From NCBI GenBank assembly GCA_009928265.1, contig RFPR01000041.1:1-16027 (forward strand): a stretch of DNA of 16,027 nt, read 5' to 3'. Source of the DNA: Pseudomonadota bacterium (GTDB taxonomy: Bacteria > Verrucomicrobiota > Verrucomicrobiia > Chthoniobacterales > UBA6821). Every line of letters starts with the position of its first letter. Within the stretch, counting starts at the first letter, position 1. The notes under the pieces are model-generated. The model was not told the origin of the DNA. It made no database searches and worked only from the letters and a program-made list of their open reading frames with translations. Shown piece after piece: positions 1-6,563 of the stretch. The position numbers and the translations under genes were made by a program.

Positions 1-912
1 GAGAAGCACGGCATCCCCTATCACGAGAAGAAACTCGGCCAGCAGTTCTGCGACGGCAGTTCCCGGGAGATTATCTTCATGCTGGAAACCGAATGCCGTG
101 ATGCCGGTGTACGGATCCTCTGCGGATGCCGTGTGCAGGAGGTCGTAAAAAGGGACCACTTCGAGGTCGTCACGTCGCGGGGAACCTTCACGGCGGATGC
201 TGTCGTTGTGGCCACAGGTGGACTCTCCTTTGCCAAACTGGGCGCATCCGATCTGGGGCATCGGATCGCGCGGTCCTTTGGCATCAATGTGACCGAGCTT
301 CGTCCAGGGCTTGTCCCCCTGACCTTCCAGCCGCAGGAGAAGGGATTCTACGAGCCGCTGGCCGGGGTCTCCCTGCCGGTAAGGATCACCCATTCCGGAA
401 CGAGTTTCGAGGAGGCGCTGCTTTTCACTCACCGAGGGGTCAGCGGGCCCGCCATCCTCCAGATTTCCTCCTACTGGAATGAGGGGGAGCCTCTCCACTT
501 TGACCTCCTGCCTACCAAGGAGGAGTCTGAAACCTTTACCGCTTCCCTACGTGGTGGGGCCACACCGCTGCAGGTCCTCTCCAAGGTCTGGCCCCGGCGC
601 TTTGCCGAGGCTTGGTGCGCCCGTCACTCTCCCGACAAGCCCCTCGCCCGATGCAGCAAGGCCGAGACCGAAGAGATCACTCGCAGCCTGCACGGTTGGG
701 AAACCCGCTTCTCCGGAACGGAAGGATACCCCAAGGCCGAGGTGACCCTCGGGGGTGTTGAGACCGGCGAACTCTCCTCCAAAACCATGGAATCGAGAAA
801 AGTGCCGGGCCTTTATTTCATCGGCGAGGTGGTCGACGTGACGGGCTGGCTCGGCGGGTATAATTTCCAATGGGCATGGGCCAGTGCTCACGCCGCAGGG
901 ACTGCGGTGTGA
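1..912 (+). CDS. HI0933/YhiN-family FAD-dependent oxidoreductase, 5'-truncated by the window
   Basis: The frame is open from base 1 to the TGA at 910-912 (303 codons visible), so the gene starts upstream; the ATG at position 79 is internal. Family members are about 390-410 residues, so roughly the first 95 residues, including the N-terminal FAD-binding GxGxxG, are missing from view. Visible family landmarks are HEKKLGQQFCDGSS at codons 8-21, VVVATGGLSFAKLG (second dinucleotide-binding strand) near codons 68-81, a VTLGG segment, and the C-terminal GLYFIGEVVDVTGWLGGYNFQWAWASA block that closes the FAD site. These are typical of the HI0933/BaiN-like flavoproteins, cytosolic proteins that hold FAD and are thought to use NAD(P)H; physiological substrates are mostly unknown. 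The next gene is on the same strand after 164 bases holding heptad repeats. Family assignment is secure; the substrate is not predictable. Confidence 0.9.
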   Translation, partial: EKHGIPYHEKKLGQQFCDGSSREIIFMLETECRDAGVRILCGCRVQEVVKRDHFEVVTSRGTFTADAVVVATGGLSFAKLGASDLGHRIARSFGINVTELRPGLVPLTFQPQEKGFYEPLAGVSLPVRITHSGTSFEEALLFTHRGVSGPAILQISSYWNEGEPLHFDLLPTKEESETFTASLRGGATPLQVLSKVWPRRFAEAWCARHSPDKPLARCSKAETEEITRSLHGWETRFSGTEGYPKAEVTLGGVETGELSSKTMESRKVPGLYFIGEVVDVTGWLGGYNFQWAWASAHAAGTAV

Positions 913-918
913 AGGAAA

Positions 919-946
919 GGATGAAGGAGGAATTATGAGGGATGAA
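919..946 (+). repeat. degenerate heptamer array, purine-rich, left arm of gap 1
   Basis: Four contiguous 7-bp units starting at 919, 926, 933 and 940. Units 1 and 4 are identical (GGATGAA); units 2 (GGAGGAA) and 3 (TTATGAG) are diverged. The array starts 6 bases after the stop codon at 910-912. It is the inverted partner of the array at 1026-1060: aligned to the reverse complement of that array it matches at about 20 of 28 positions, so the two arms could fold into an imperfect stem. Unit boundaries were assigned by eye. Confidence 0.55.
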
Positions 947-1025
947 AAGAGACTCATGCTGGGAATCGGGGTTTTCTGATAAATCACCTCAATCTCCCAT
1001 TCATGGTGCCATTCACCACACTTGC

Positions 1026-1060
1026 TTCAAACTTCATCATTCATCATTCAGAATTCATAC
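1026..1060 (-). repeat. heptamer array, consensus TTCATCA, right arm of gap 1
   Basis: Five contiguous 7-bp units begin at 1026, 1033, 1040, 1047 and 1054: TTCAAAC, TTCATCA, TTCATCA, TTCAGAA, TTCATAC. Every unit begins TTCA. On the minus strand the units read nnnTGAA, the same sense as the plus-strand array at 919-946. The array ends 16 bases before the ATG at 1077. The pyrimidine-rich 1061-1076 continues without clear units. Confidence 0.65.
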
Positions 1061-1076
1061 TTTTCCCTTCTCTTCC

Positions 1077-1547
1077 ATGCGTCGTCGTAATCCCATCAAG
1101 TCCTCTGATCCCCGTCGTGTCACCGAGGAGGCTGTGGCTGAAGTACGCGCCGTCTATGCGGAGCTTGAAGCCAATCCTCCCGAGCGCAACTGCACCCTGC
1201 AGACCGAATGTTGCCGTTTCCATCTCACAGGCCGAACTCCCGTACTGACCAAAGGTGAGGCCTTCACCGCGGCCAAGGCTGTCCGGGCCGCAGGTCGCAG
1301 GGAACTTCCCAAGCGTGATGACGGGGCCTGTCCCCTGCTCCATCCCCTCACCTCACGATGCATGATTTATGAGGGGAGACCCTTTGGATGCCGCACTCAT
1401 TTCTGCGATGCAGCGGGAGGCCCTTACACACGGAAGGAGGTCTCTGACCACATCCGCAGGTTGGAAGAGATCGACGAGCGTCTCGGTGGTGACGGAGGCC
1501 GTGACATCACGGTCGCCATCCGTGATGCGCTGGAAGAGATCAGGTGA
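1077..1547 (+). CDS. YkgJ-type cysteine-cluster protein (putative metal/Fe-S binding)
   Basis: A 156-residue soluble protein with the cysteine pattern of the YkgJ / UPF0153 zinc- or iron-chelating family: C39, C45-C46 (NCTLQTECC), C85 (GACP), C95 (RCMIYEGRPFGCR), C105 and C110. The C-x-I-Y-x-x-R-P-x-x-C-R core is the family hallmark. A helical, charged tail (residues 118-156) follows. I chose the ATG at 1077 because the longer in-frame reading from 942 would translate the heptad repeats at 1026-1060 and has no family-like sequence; the chosen start has no clear Shine-Dalgarno. Members are presumed to bind a metal or Fe-S cluster, with no firm general function. It lies between two repeat-bearing gaps, on the same strand as its neighbours. 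Confidence 0.82.
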   Translation: MRRRNPIKSSDPRRVTEEAVAEVRAVYAELEANPPERNCTLQTECCRFHLTGRTPVLTKGEAFTAAKAVRAAGRRELPKRDDGACPLLHPLTSRCMIYEGRPFGCRTHFCDAAGGPYTRKEVSDHIRRLEEIDERLGGDGGRDITVAIRDALEEIR

Positions 1548-1554
1548 CGTTTGA

Positions 1555-1575
1555 GAGATAGGAGTTGGGAGCTTT
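1555..1575 (+). repeat. degenerate GAG-N4 heptad array, purine-rich, left arm of gap 2
   Basis: Three contiguous 7-bp units at 1555, 1562 and 1569 (GAGATAG, GAGTTGG, GAGCTTT), starting 7 bases after the stop codon at 1545-1547. Only GAG at the start of each unit is constant, so on its own this is weak. It is supported by occupying the same place as the array at 919-946 in the previous gap. Confidence 0.4.
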
Positions 1576-1591
1576 GGGGGTGGAATTCGTT

Positions 1592-1612
1592 GACTTTCGA
1601 CTTTCGACTTTC
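1592..1612 (+). repeat. perfect heptamer tandem repeat GACTTTC x3, right arm of gap 2
   Basis: Three identical contiguous copies of GACTTTC at 1592, 1599 and 1606, followed by a partial unit (GA). The array ends 24 bases before the ATG at 1637. Copy number changes here would not alter any reading frame, but would change spacing upstream of the chelatase-like gene. Confidence 0.8.
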
Positions 1613-1636
1613 GATCCAAATCGAGATGCTCTTTTG

Positions 1637-2443
1637 ATGACCATGCGTCCCGGCACTGCCCTTGTGATCGTAGGTCATGGTTCGACGACCAATCCTGACT
1701 CGAGCGAACCGACTCATCTGCTCGCCGATGCGATTCGTCACCGTGGGATCTTTGACGAGGTTCACTGCTGTTTCTGGAAGGAGGAGCCCTCCATGAGGGA
1801 GATCCTTCATGCCGTCTCTGCACCCGAGATCTACATCGTTCCGAATTTTATCAGCGAGGGATACTTCACCCGGTCGATCATTCCCCGTGAACTGGAACTG
1901 CAGGGTCCCCTCACCACTCGCGATGGAAAGAGCCTCAGTTATTGCGATCCGGTCGGCAGCCACCCCTCCATGACTCAAGTACTGCTAAGGCAGGCGCGGG
2001 AAACCGCTCCCGATGTTCCGGAGCGTGAGATCAGCCTACTGGTCGTCGGTCACGGCACAAAACTGGATGAAAACTCAGCCAAGGCCGCTGTTCATCAGGC
2101 CTCGCTGCTCTCCGACCTCGGCATCTACGCGGAGGTACTGCCCTCCTACATGGAAGAGGCTCCCTTTGTCTCGGACTGGGCTTCGATCACCAAGTCGGCC
2201 CATGTCGTGGTGATCCCTTTCTTCATCAGTGATGGCCTGCACAGCTATCAGGACATCCCAGTTTTACTCGGAATCCGCAGCGAGATCGGCCCTGCAGCCA
2301 GTCAGTCGAGTGTTTTCAGCGAGAATCCCCATGCGTTGCACGGCAAGAGTCTCTACTACGGCCGTGCCCTCGGAACCGACCCAGGGATGGAACAGGTGAT
2401 CTTGGATCAAGTGAAGTCATTTGACGCGAAGTACTCCTCATGA
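1637..2443 (+). CDS. two-domain CbiX/SirB-like sirohydrochlorin chelatase family protein
   Basis: A 268-residue cytosolic protein made of two tandem CbiX-like halves. The first begins IVGHGST (H14) and runs to about residue 130; the second begins VVGHGTK (H139). The second half keeps the other expected metal-site histidine in FFISDGLHSYQDIP (H202), but the equivalent place in the first half, NFISEGYFTRSIIP, has Phe rather than His. Known family members insert Co2+ or Fe2+ into sirohydrochlorin for cobalamin or siroheme. No tetrapyrrole gene lies nearby, so the metal and substrate are open. I chose ATG 1637 over a TTG at 1565, which would read through the heptad repeats; ATG 1643 is an alternative. 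The stop overlaps the next start as ATGA at 2440-2443, suggesting translational coupling to the glycosidase. Confidence 0.8.
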   Translation: MTMRPGTALVIVGHGSTTNPDSSEPTHLLADAIRHRGIFDEVHCCFWKEEPSMREILHAVSAPEIYIVPNFISEGYFTRSIIPRELELQGPLTTRDGKSLSYCDPVGSHPSMTQVLLRQARETAPDVPEREISLLVVGHGTKLDENSAKAAVHQASLLSDLGIYAEVLPSYMEEAPFVSDWASITKSAHVVVIPFFISDGLHSYQDIPVLLGIRSEIGPAASQSSVFSENPHALHGKSLYYGRALGTDPGMEQVILDQVKSFDAKYSS

Positions 2444-4941
2444 AGGCGCTAATCCTTATTCTGAGCAGTATTGCCGCCTCACTCTCTGCGGTCGATGCGG
2501 CATTACCCTACCCGGAGGGGGAAAAGGCGGCCGCCATCGAGAAGCGCGTGGATTCCCTGCTCGAAAAACTCACGCAGGATGAAAAAATCAGTCTGCTGGC
2601 AGGTGACGGATTCGACGGGATGTCGACCACGGCTGTCCCACGGCTCGGGATCCCAAAACTCGTCATGGCCGATGGGCCTCAGGGAGTCCGCGCACACGGC
2701 CCCGCATGCTCTTTCCCAAGTGGTATCGCGCTAGCCGCGACATGGAATCTCGATCTCGCCTTCAAGTATGGGGCGGCTCTCGGACGCGAGGCTCGAGCCC
2801 GCGGTATACACATCCAACTCGCCCCGGGCGTGAACATCGCAAGAACGCCGCTTAACGGGAGAAACTTCGAGTATTACGGCGAGGATCCCTTTCTGACCGG
2901 GGAGATGGCGTCGGAATACATCATGGGGCTCCAATCCCAGGGTGTCGCGGCCACCGTGAAGCACTTTGTCGGCAATGATACGGAGTGGCGTCGCATGGAG
3001 ATCGAGTCACTGGTGGACGAGCAATCGCTCCGCGAGATTTATCTCCGGCCCTTTGAAAAGGCTGTTAAGAAGGGAGGCGTCTGGTCGGTGATGTCCGCTT
3101 ATAATAAGGTCAATGGATCTCCGAGTACTTCCAGCGACCTCTTGCAGACGGAGATCCTCAAGAATGAATGGAAGTTTCCAGGACCGGTCATGTCGGACTG
3201 GTGGGCCACCGAATCGGCCGAGTCCATAGCCAAGGGACTCGATCTCGAAATGCCCATGGGCTACAGGGTTAATAAGGGAACAGTCAAAGCGGCTTTGGCA
3301 TCAGGAAAGCTGACGCAGGACCGAATCGACGATGCGGTGCGTCGCCAACTGCGGATGGCGGTTTCCATGGGATTTGCCGACCGGGAACAACAAAGAAAGG
3401 ATCTGCCTCTTGATTCGACGGAAAATTCCGCCGTTGCTTCTCAGATTGCAACCGAATCGATCGTCCTTCTCAAGAACGAGGGATCCCTGCTGCCTCTCGA
3501 CAGATCGAAGCTCAAACGTCTGGTTGTCTATGGACCGAATGCCCAGGACACTCCAGCGGTGGGCGGTGGAAGCGGCGGCGTGACGCCCTTTCGCAAGGTG
3601 AGTTTTCTGGAAGGAATACGCAACGCCCTGCCGCCGGGAACCGATATTTTCTACGCCCCTCTTCCCGATAAGAAGAAGTTCTCGGTTTCGGATTTCCTTG
3701 ATTTCGGAAGAGCCTCCGCCCGACCGGCCAGGATCTCCGACATCAAGAGGATGATCTCGATCGACCAACCCGGTTTCACCAAAAACACCACCTCCGAGGA
3801 AAGACGGATCGGGATTTCTTGGGGAAAATATCTTCCGCCCGATGACGTGCCCAAGGGGCGCGAGGCCCGTGTCTGCTGGGATGCCGTCATCGAGTGTCCG
3901 GATGGAGGGATCTACGAACTGGTCTCGGAGGGGCATCCCGAAATCCGCCTCAATGATCGGGAACTCGGCAATCCGGCAAGCTATGTCATGACGCTCCAAC
4001 CCGGATCGAAAACCCCGATTCGTGTCACCGCCAACGAGGTGGGAAGAGGGTCAGGCAGGGTTTCCCTGACCATTCGTCCTGTTTCCCGTGAAGCCACCGG
4101 GGTTTTCCCGGCCCGTGATGCGGATGCTGCGATTGTTTGCGTGGGGCTGAATCCTGAACTTGAGGGCGAGGGTTACGACAGGGGGTTTACTCTCTCAGTG
4201 CCCGAACAACGCCTCATCGAGCAGGTCTCCTCTGCCAATCCCAAAACGATTGTGGTCCTCAGCGGAGGCGGCGCAGTGGACATGAAATCCTGGATTACCC
4301 ATGTCCCCGCTATCCTTCAGACTTGGTATCTCGGACAGTCGGCTGGCACGGCGCTTGCATCGGTGCTTTTTGGTGAGGTGAATCCCTCCGGACACCTCCC
4401 TTGTACCTTTGACCGAACCATTGAGGAAAATCCCTCCTCGGGGGATTATCCCGGCATCTTCACAGCCGGTAAATCCTGGCCGGTGGTCCGTTACTCCGAA
4501 GGGATCTTTTACGGCTACAAGGGATACGATCGGATGGGACGGGATCCCCTCTTCCCTTTCGGCCATGGGCTATCCTATACCACCTTCAAGATGGAAGGCA
4601 TGGCGGTTGAGTCGGAAGCTGATGGGGTGAAGGTGATGGTGAAGGTCACCAATACGGGAAGTCGGGAAGGGGCAACCGTCGTTCAAGTCTATCTGTCACT
4701 CCCAAATGAAAATACTCCTCGTCCTCTGAGGGAATTGAAGGGTTTTGAAAGGGTCTCCCTCAAACCTCATGAGTCACGGCAGGTAAAGATCAGCATCCCG
4801 ACAGAGGAGCTCCGATACTGGCATCCCGATCTTCATCGCTGGGTCGATCCCAGCGGGCCCCTCAAATTTGAGTCGGGGTTTTCGGAGCGGGATCTCCTCC
4901 AGAGTGTTACCCTCCCATCGCTTCCTGTCACGAAATCGTAA
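2440..4941 (+). CDS. secreted glycoside hydrolase family 3 beta-glucosidase-like enzyme
   Basis: An 833-residue protein with an N-terminal signal peptide (about residues 1-20, cleavage likely near SAVDA/A). The GH3 N-terminal barrel covers about 35-320: MADGPQGVRA (76-85), RNFEYYGEDP (141-150), KHF (174-176), and the nucleophile motif PVMSDWWAT with D253. The GH3 C-terminal domain (about 335-700) is interrupted at about 430-550 by a beta-rich segment that resembles the PA14-type insert of some GH3 enzymes. The likely acid/base is E577 in EGEGYDR. FPFGHGLSYTTF (706-717) leads into a fibronectin-III-like C-terminal domain (about 725-810). Expected to hydrolyse beta-linked gluco- or xylo-oligosaccharides, or related glycosides, in the periplasm or outside. 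Length and catalytic residues are complete. The start overlaps the upstream stop by 4 bases. Substrate specificity cannot be read from the sequence. Confidence 0.93.
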   Translation: MKALILILSSIAASLSAVDAALPYPEGEKAAAIEKRVDSLLEKLTQDEKISLLAGDGFDGMSTTAVPRLGIPKLVMADGPQGVRAHGPACSFPSGIALAATWNLDLAFKYGAALGREARARGIHIQLAPGVNIARTPLNGRNFEYYGEDPFLTGEMASEYIMGLQSQGVAATVKHFVGNDTEWRRMEIESLVDEQSLREIYLRPFEKAVKKGGVWSVMSAYNKVNGSPSTSSDLLQTEILKNEWKFPGPVMSDWWATESAESIAKGLDLEMPMGYRVNKGTVKAALASGKLTQDRIDDAVRRQLRMAVSMGFADREQQRKDLPLDSTENSAVASQIATESIVLLKNEGSLLPLDRSKLKRLVVYGPNAQDTPAVGGGSGGVTPFRKVSFLEGIRNALPPGTDIFYAPLPDKKKFSVSDFLDFGRASARPARISDIKRMISIDQPGFTKNTTSEERRIGISWGKYLPPDDVPKGREARVCWDAVIECPDGGIYELVSEGHPEIRLNDRELGNPASYVMTLQPGSKTPIRVTANEVGRGSGRVSLTIRPVSREATGVFPARDADAAIVCVGLNPELEGEGYDRGFTLSVPEQRLIEQVSSANPKTIVVLSGGGAVDMKSWITHVPAILQTWYLGQSAGTALASVLFGEVNPSGHLPCTFDRTIEENPSSGDYPGIFTAGKSWPVVRYSEGIFYGYKGYDRMGRDPLFPFGHGLSYTTFKMEGMAVESEADGVKVMVKVTNTGSREGATVVQVYLSLPNENTPRPLRELKGFERVSLKPHESRQVKISIPTEELRYWHPDLHRWVDPSGPLKFESGFSERDLLQSVTLPSLPVTKS

Positions 4942-4957
4942 CATACTCCGAGGCAGA

Positions 4958-4975
4958 TCCCTCTGCACAGAGGGA
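4958..4975. terminator. short perfect hairpin between glycosidase and PiT genes
   Basis: TCCCTCT (4958-4964) pairs perfectly with AGAGGGA (4969-4975) around a GCAC loop; the loop's outer G-C can extend the stem to 8 bp. It lies 16 bases after the glycosidase stop and 21 bases before the PiT start. No T-tract follows on either strand, so it is not a classical intrinsic terminator; an mRNA-processing or leader structure is equally possible. Confidence 0.4.
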
Positions 4976-4996
4976 CCGGAACACGCTACAAAACAA

Positions 4997-6502
4997 ATGA
5001 TGCATCATCTTTTTGCTGAATTCCTTTCCATCCCGCCGGGAACGTTGGCGCTGCTCCTGCTGGCCCTGGTCCTCGCGCTGAGCTTTGAATTCGTCAACGG
5101 CTTCCACGACACGGCCAACGCGGTGGCCACCGTGATTTATACGCACACCCTCCCCGCTGTTCCGGCGGTTATCTGGTCGGGATTCTTTAACTTTCTCGGG
5201 GTGCTTACCTCTACGGGTGCCGTGGCCTTCAGCATCGTGAATCTCTTGCCTGCGGAACTTGTGATTCATGTCGGATCTGCGGCCGGATTTGCCATGGTCT
5301 TTTCGCTCCTCGTCTCGGCCATCCTTTGGAATGTCGGCACGTGGTATTTTGGACTTCCCGCATCCAGTTCCCACACCCTGATCGGATCCATCATCGGCGT
5401 TGGCGTTGCCAATGCGCTCATGAGCGGTTCCCACTACTGGGGTGACGGAGTGAACTGGGGCAAGGCCAAGGATGTCGGCATGGCCCTACTGATTTCACCG
5501 GTCATCGGATTCTGCGTGGCGGCCCTCCTCCTGATCGTGATGCGAATCCTCGTCAAGAATCCCCGCCTCTACACCACGCCTGACGCCAGTCACCCTCCTC
5601 CGGGATGGATCCGGGCCCTGTTGATGTTCACCTGCACCGGCGTGAGCTTTGCACACGGATCCAATGACGGCCAGAAGGGCATGGGTCTCATCATGCTCAT
5701 CCTGGTGGGCATCCTTCCCTCTACCTACGCTCTCAAGCAGCACAGCACCATTCGTGAGCTGGAGGCGCTGCGCCAGGAAATGAAGGATACCGTGGCCTAC
5801 TGTGCCACCCATTCCACCGGAGCAAATCAGGCTCTGATCGCGGGCGATCCCGCAAAAGTCGTCAGCGGGTTCCTGCAAGGCTCCCACCAGACCACGCCCG
5901 AGCTTTTTGCCTCCATCGGCATGATTGCCGCGGATTCCTCCTCGATGATCGAGAACGTTTCCACGATCGGGGAGATCCCCGAGAAGCAGCGTGGCGTCCT
6001 GCGGTCGGATTTGTATCTCCTCTCCACGGTCATGACCAAGCTGGCCAAGAATCACCAACTCGACTCCCCGAACGCGGAAAAGGGTGCCAAGGCAACAGCC
6101 GAAACGATCAACGGGGTCACCAACTTCATCCCTGTCTGGGTCAAGGCGGCAGTGGCCCTTGCCCTCGGGCTTGGCACCATGGTCGGTTGGAAGCGCATCG
6201 TCGTCACCGTTGGCGAGAAGATCGGCAAGACCCACATGACTTATGGACAGGGAGCCGCGGCCGAACTGGTCGCCATGACAACCATCGGCCTTGCCGATAG
6301 GTTCGGCCTTCCCGTCAGCACGACCCATGTCCTCTCCTCAGGTGTCGCCGGGACGATGGCCGCAAGCGGTTCGGGACTCCAGATGTCAACTGTCAGGAGT
6401 ATCTTGATGGCCTGGGTATTGACGCTTCCTGTCTGCGTTTTCCTGGGAGCGGGTCTTTTTGCATTAGGTCTCAACCTGATCGTGAGGCTCGGTATCAACT
6501 GA
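4997..6502 (+). CDS. pit: PiT-family inorganic phosphate transporter
   Basis: A 501-residue polytopic membrane protein with both inverted halves of the PiT (PHO-4) fold. The first half has GFHDTANA (35-42) and PASSSHTLIGS (121-131). The second half has HGSNDGQKG (220-228) and PVSTTHVLSSG (439-449). A hydrophilic stretch of about 130 residues (about 245-375) separates the membrane bundles; the segment at 375-396 re-enters the membrane. Members are low-affinity cation-coupled transporters of phosphate or metal-phosphate in the inner membrane. I chose ATG 4997; ATG 5000 directly follows and cannot be excluded. The longer frame open upstream overlaps the glycosidase gene and lacks homology-like sequence. 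No PhoU-like DUF47 gene, a frequent partner of PiT, is adjacent. An RMD1-like gene follows after 61 bases. Confidence 0.93.
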   Translation: MMHHLFAEFLSIPPGTLALLLLALVLALSFEFVNGFHDTANAVATVIYTHTLPAVPAVIWSGFFNFLGVLTSTGAVAFSIVNLLPAELVIHVGSAAGFAMVFSLLVSAILWNVGTWYFGLPASSSHTLIGSIIGVGVANALMSGSHYWGDGVNWGKAKDVGMALLISPVIGFCVAALLLIVMRILVKNPRLYTTPDASHPPPGWIRALLMFTCTGVSFAHGSNDGQKGMGLIMLILVGILPSTYALKQHSTIRELEALRQEMKDTVAYCATHSTGANQALIAGDPAKVVSGFLQGSHQTTPELFASIGMIAADSSSMIENVSTIGEIPEKQRGVLRSDLYLLSTVMTKLAKNHQLDSPNAEKGAKATAETINGVTNFIPVWVKAAVALALGLGTMVGWKRIVVTVGEKIGKTHMTYGQGAAAELVAMTTIGLADRFGLPVSTTHVLSSGVAGTMAASGSGLQMSTVRSILMAWVLTLPVCVFLGAGLFALGLNLIVRLGIN

Positions 6503-6552
6503 CCACTTCAGGAAACCGCCCTCAGTTCCCCGGGTTGCCGTTTACCCATTCC

Positions 6553-6557
6553 GGGAG
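6553..6557 (+). promoter_or_regulatory. Shine-Dalgarno GGGAG supporting the GTG start at 6564
   Basis: GGGAG lies 6 bases upstream of GTG 6564, a good spacing. The in-frame ATG at 6594 has only a weak CGGA three bases ahead of it. This is the main reason for choosing the GTG. Confidence 0.45.
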
Positions 6558-6563
6558 TAAATT

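Noticed and set aside
919..1060. CRISPR array
   Set aside because: Repeats are 7 bp and contiguous, without unique spacers, and no cas genes are present.
942..1076. 45-codon N-terminal extension of the cysteine-cluster gene
   Set aside because: It would translate most of the gap, including the 1026-1060 heptad array, has no family-like sequence, and a better-fitting ATG lies at 1077.
1565..1636. TTG-initiated extension of the chelatase-like gene
   Set aside because: It would encode the GACTTTC triplicate and precedes the conserved first beta strand by too much; ATG 1637 fits the family.
3301..3999. 232-codon minus-strand open frame
   Set aside because: Antisense shadow of the GH3 gene, whose catalytic motifs and length are complete.
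5495..6328. 277-codon open frame on the minus strand
   Set aside because: It is the antisense of the PiT gene; the composition is Gly/Asp/His-rich low-quality sequence with no recognisable domain.
6503..6563. Terminator after PiT
   Set aside because: The spacer has short C/G runs but no stem of useful length or T-tract, so read-through into the RMD1-like gene is the simpler reading.
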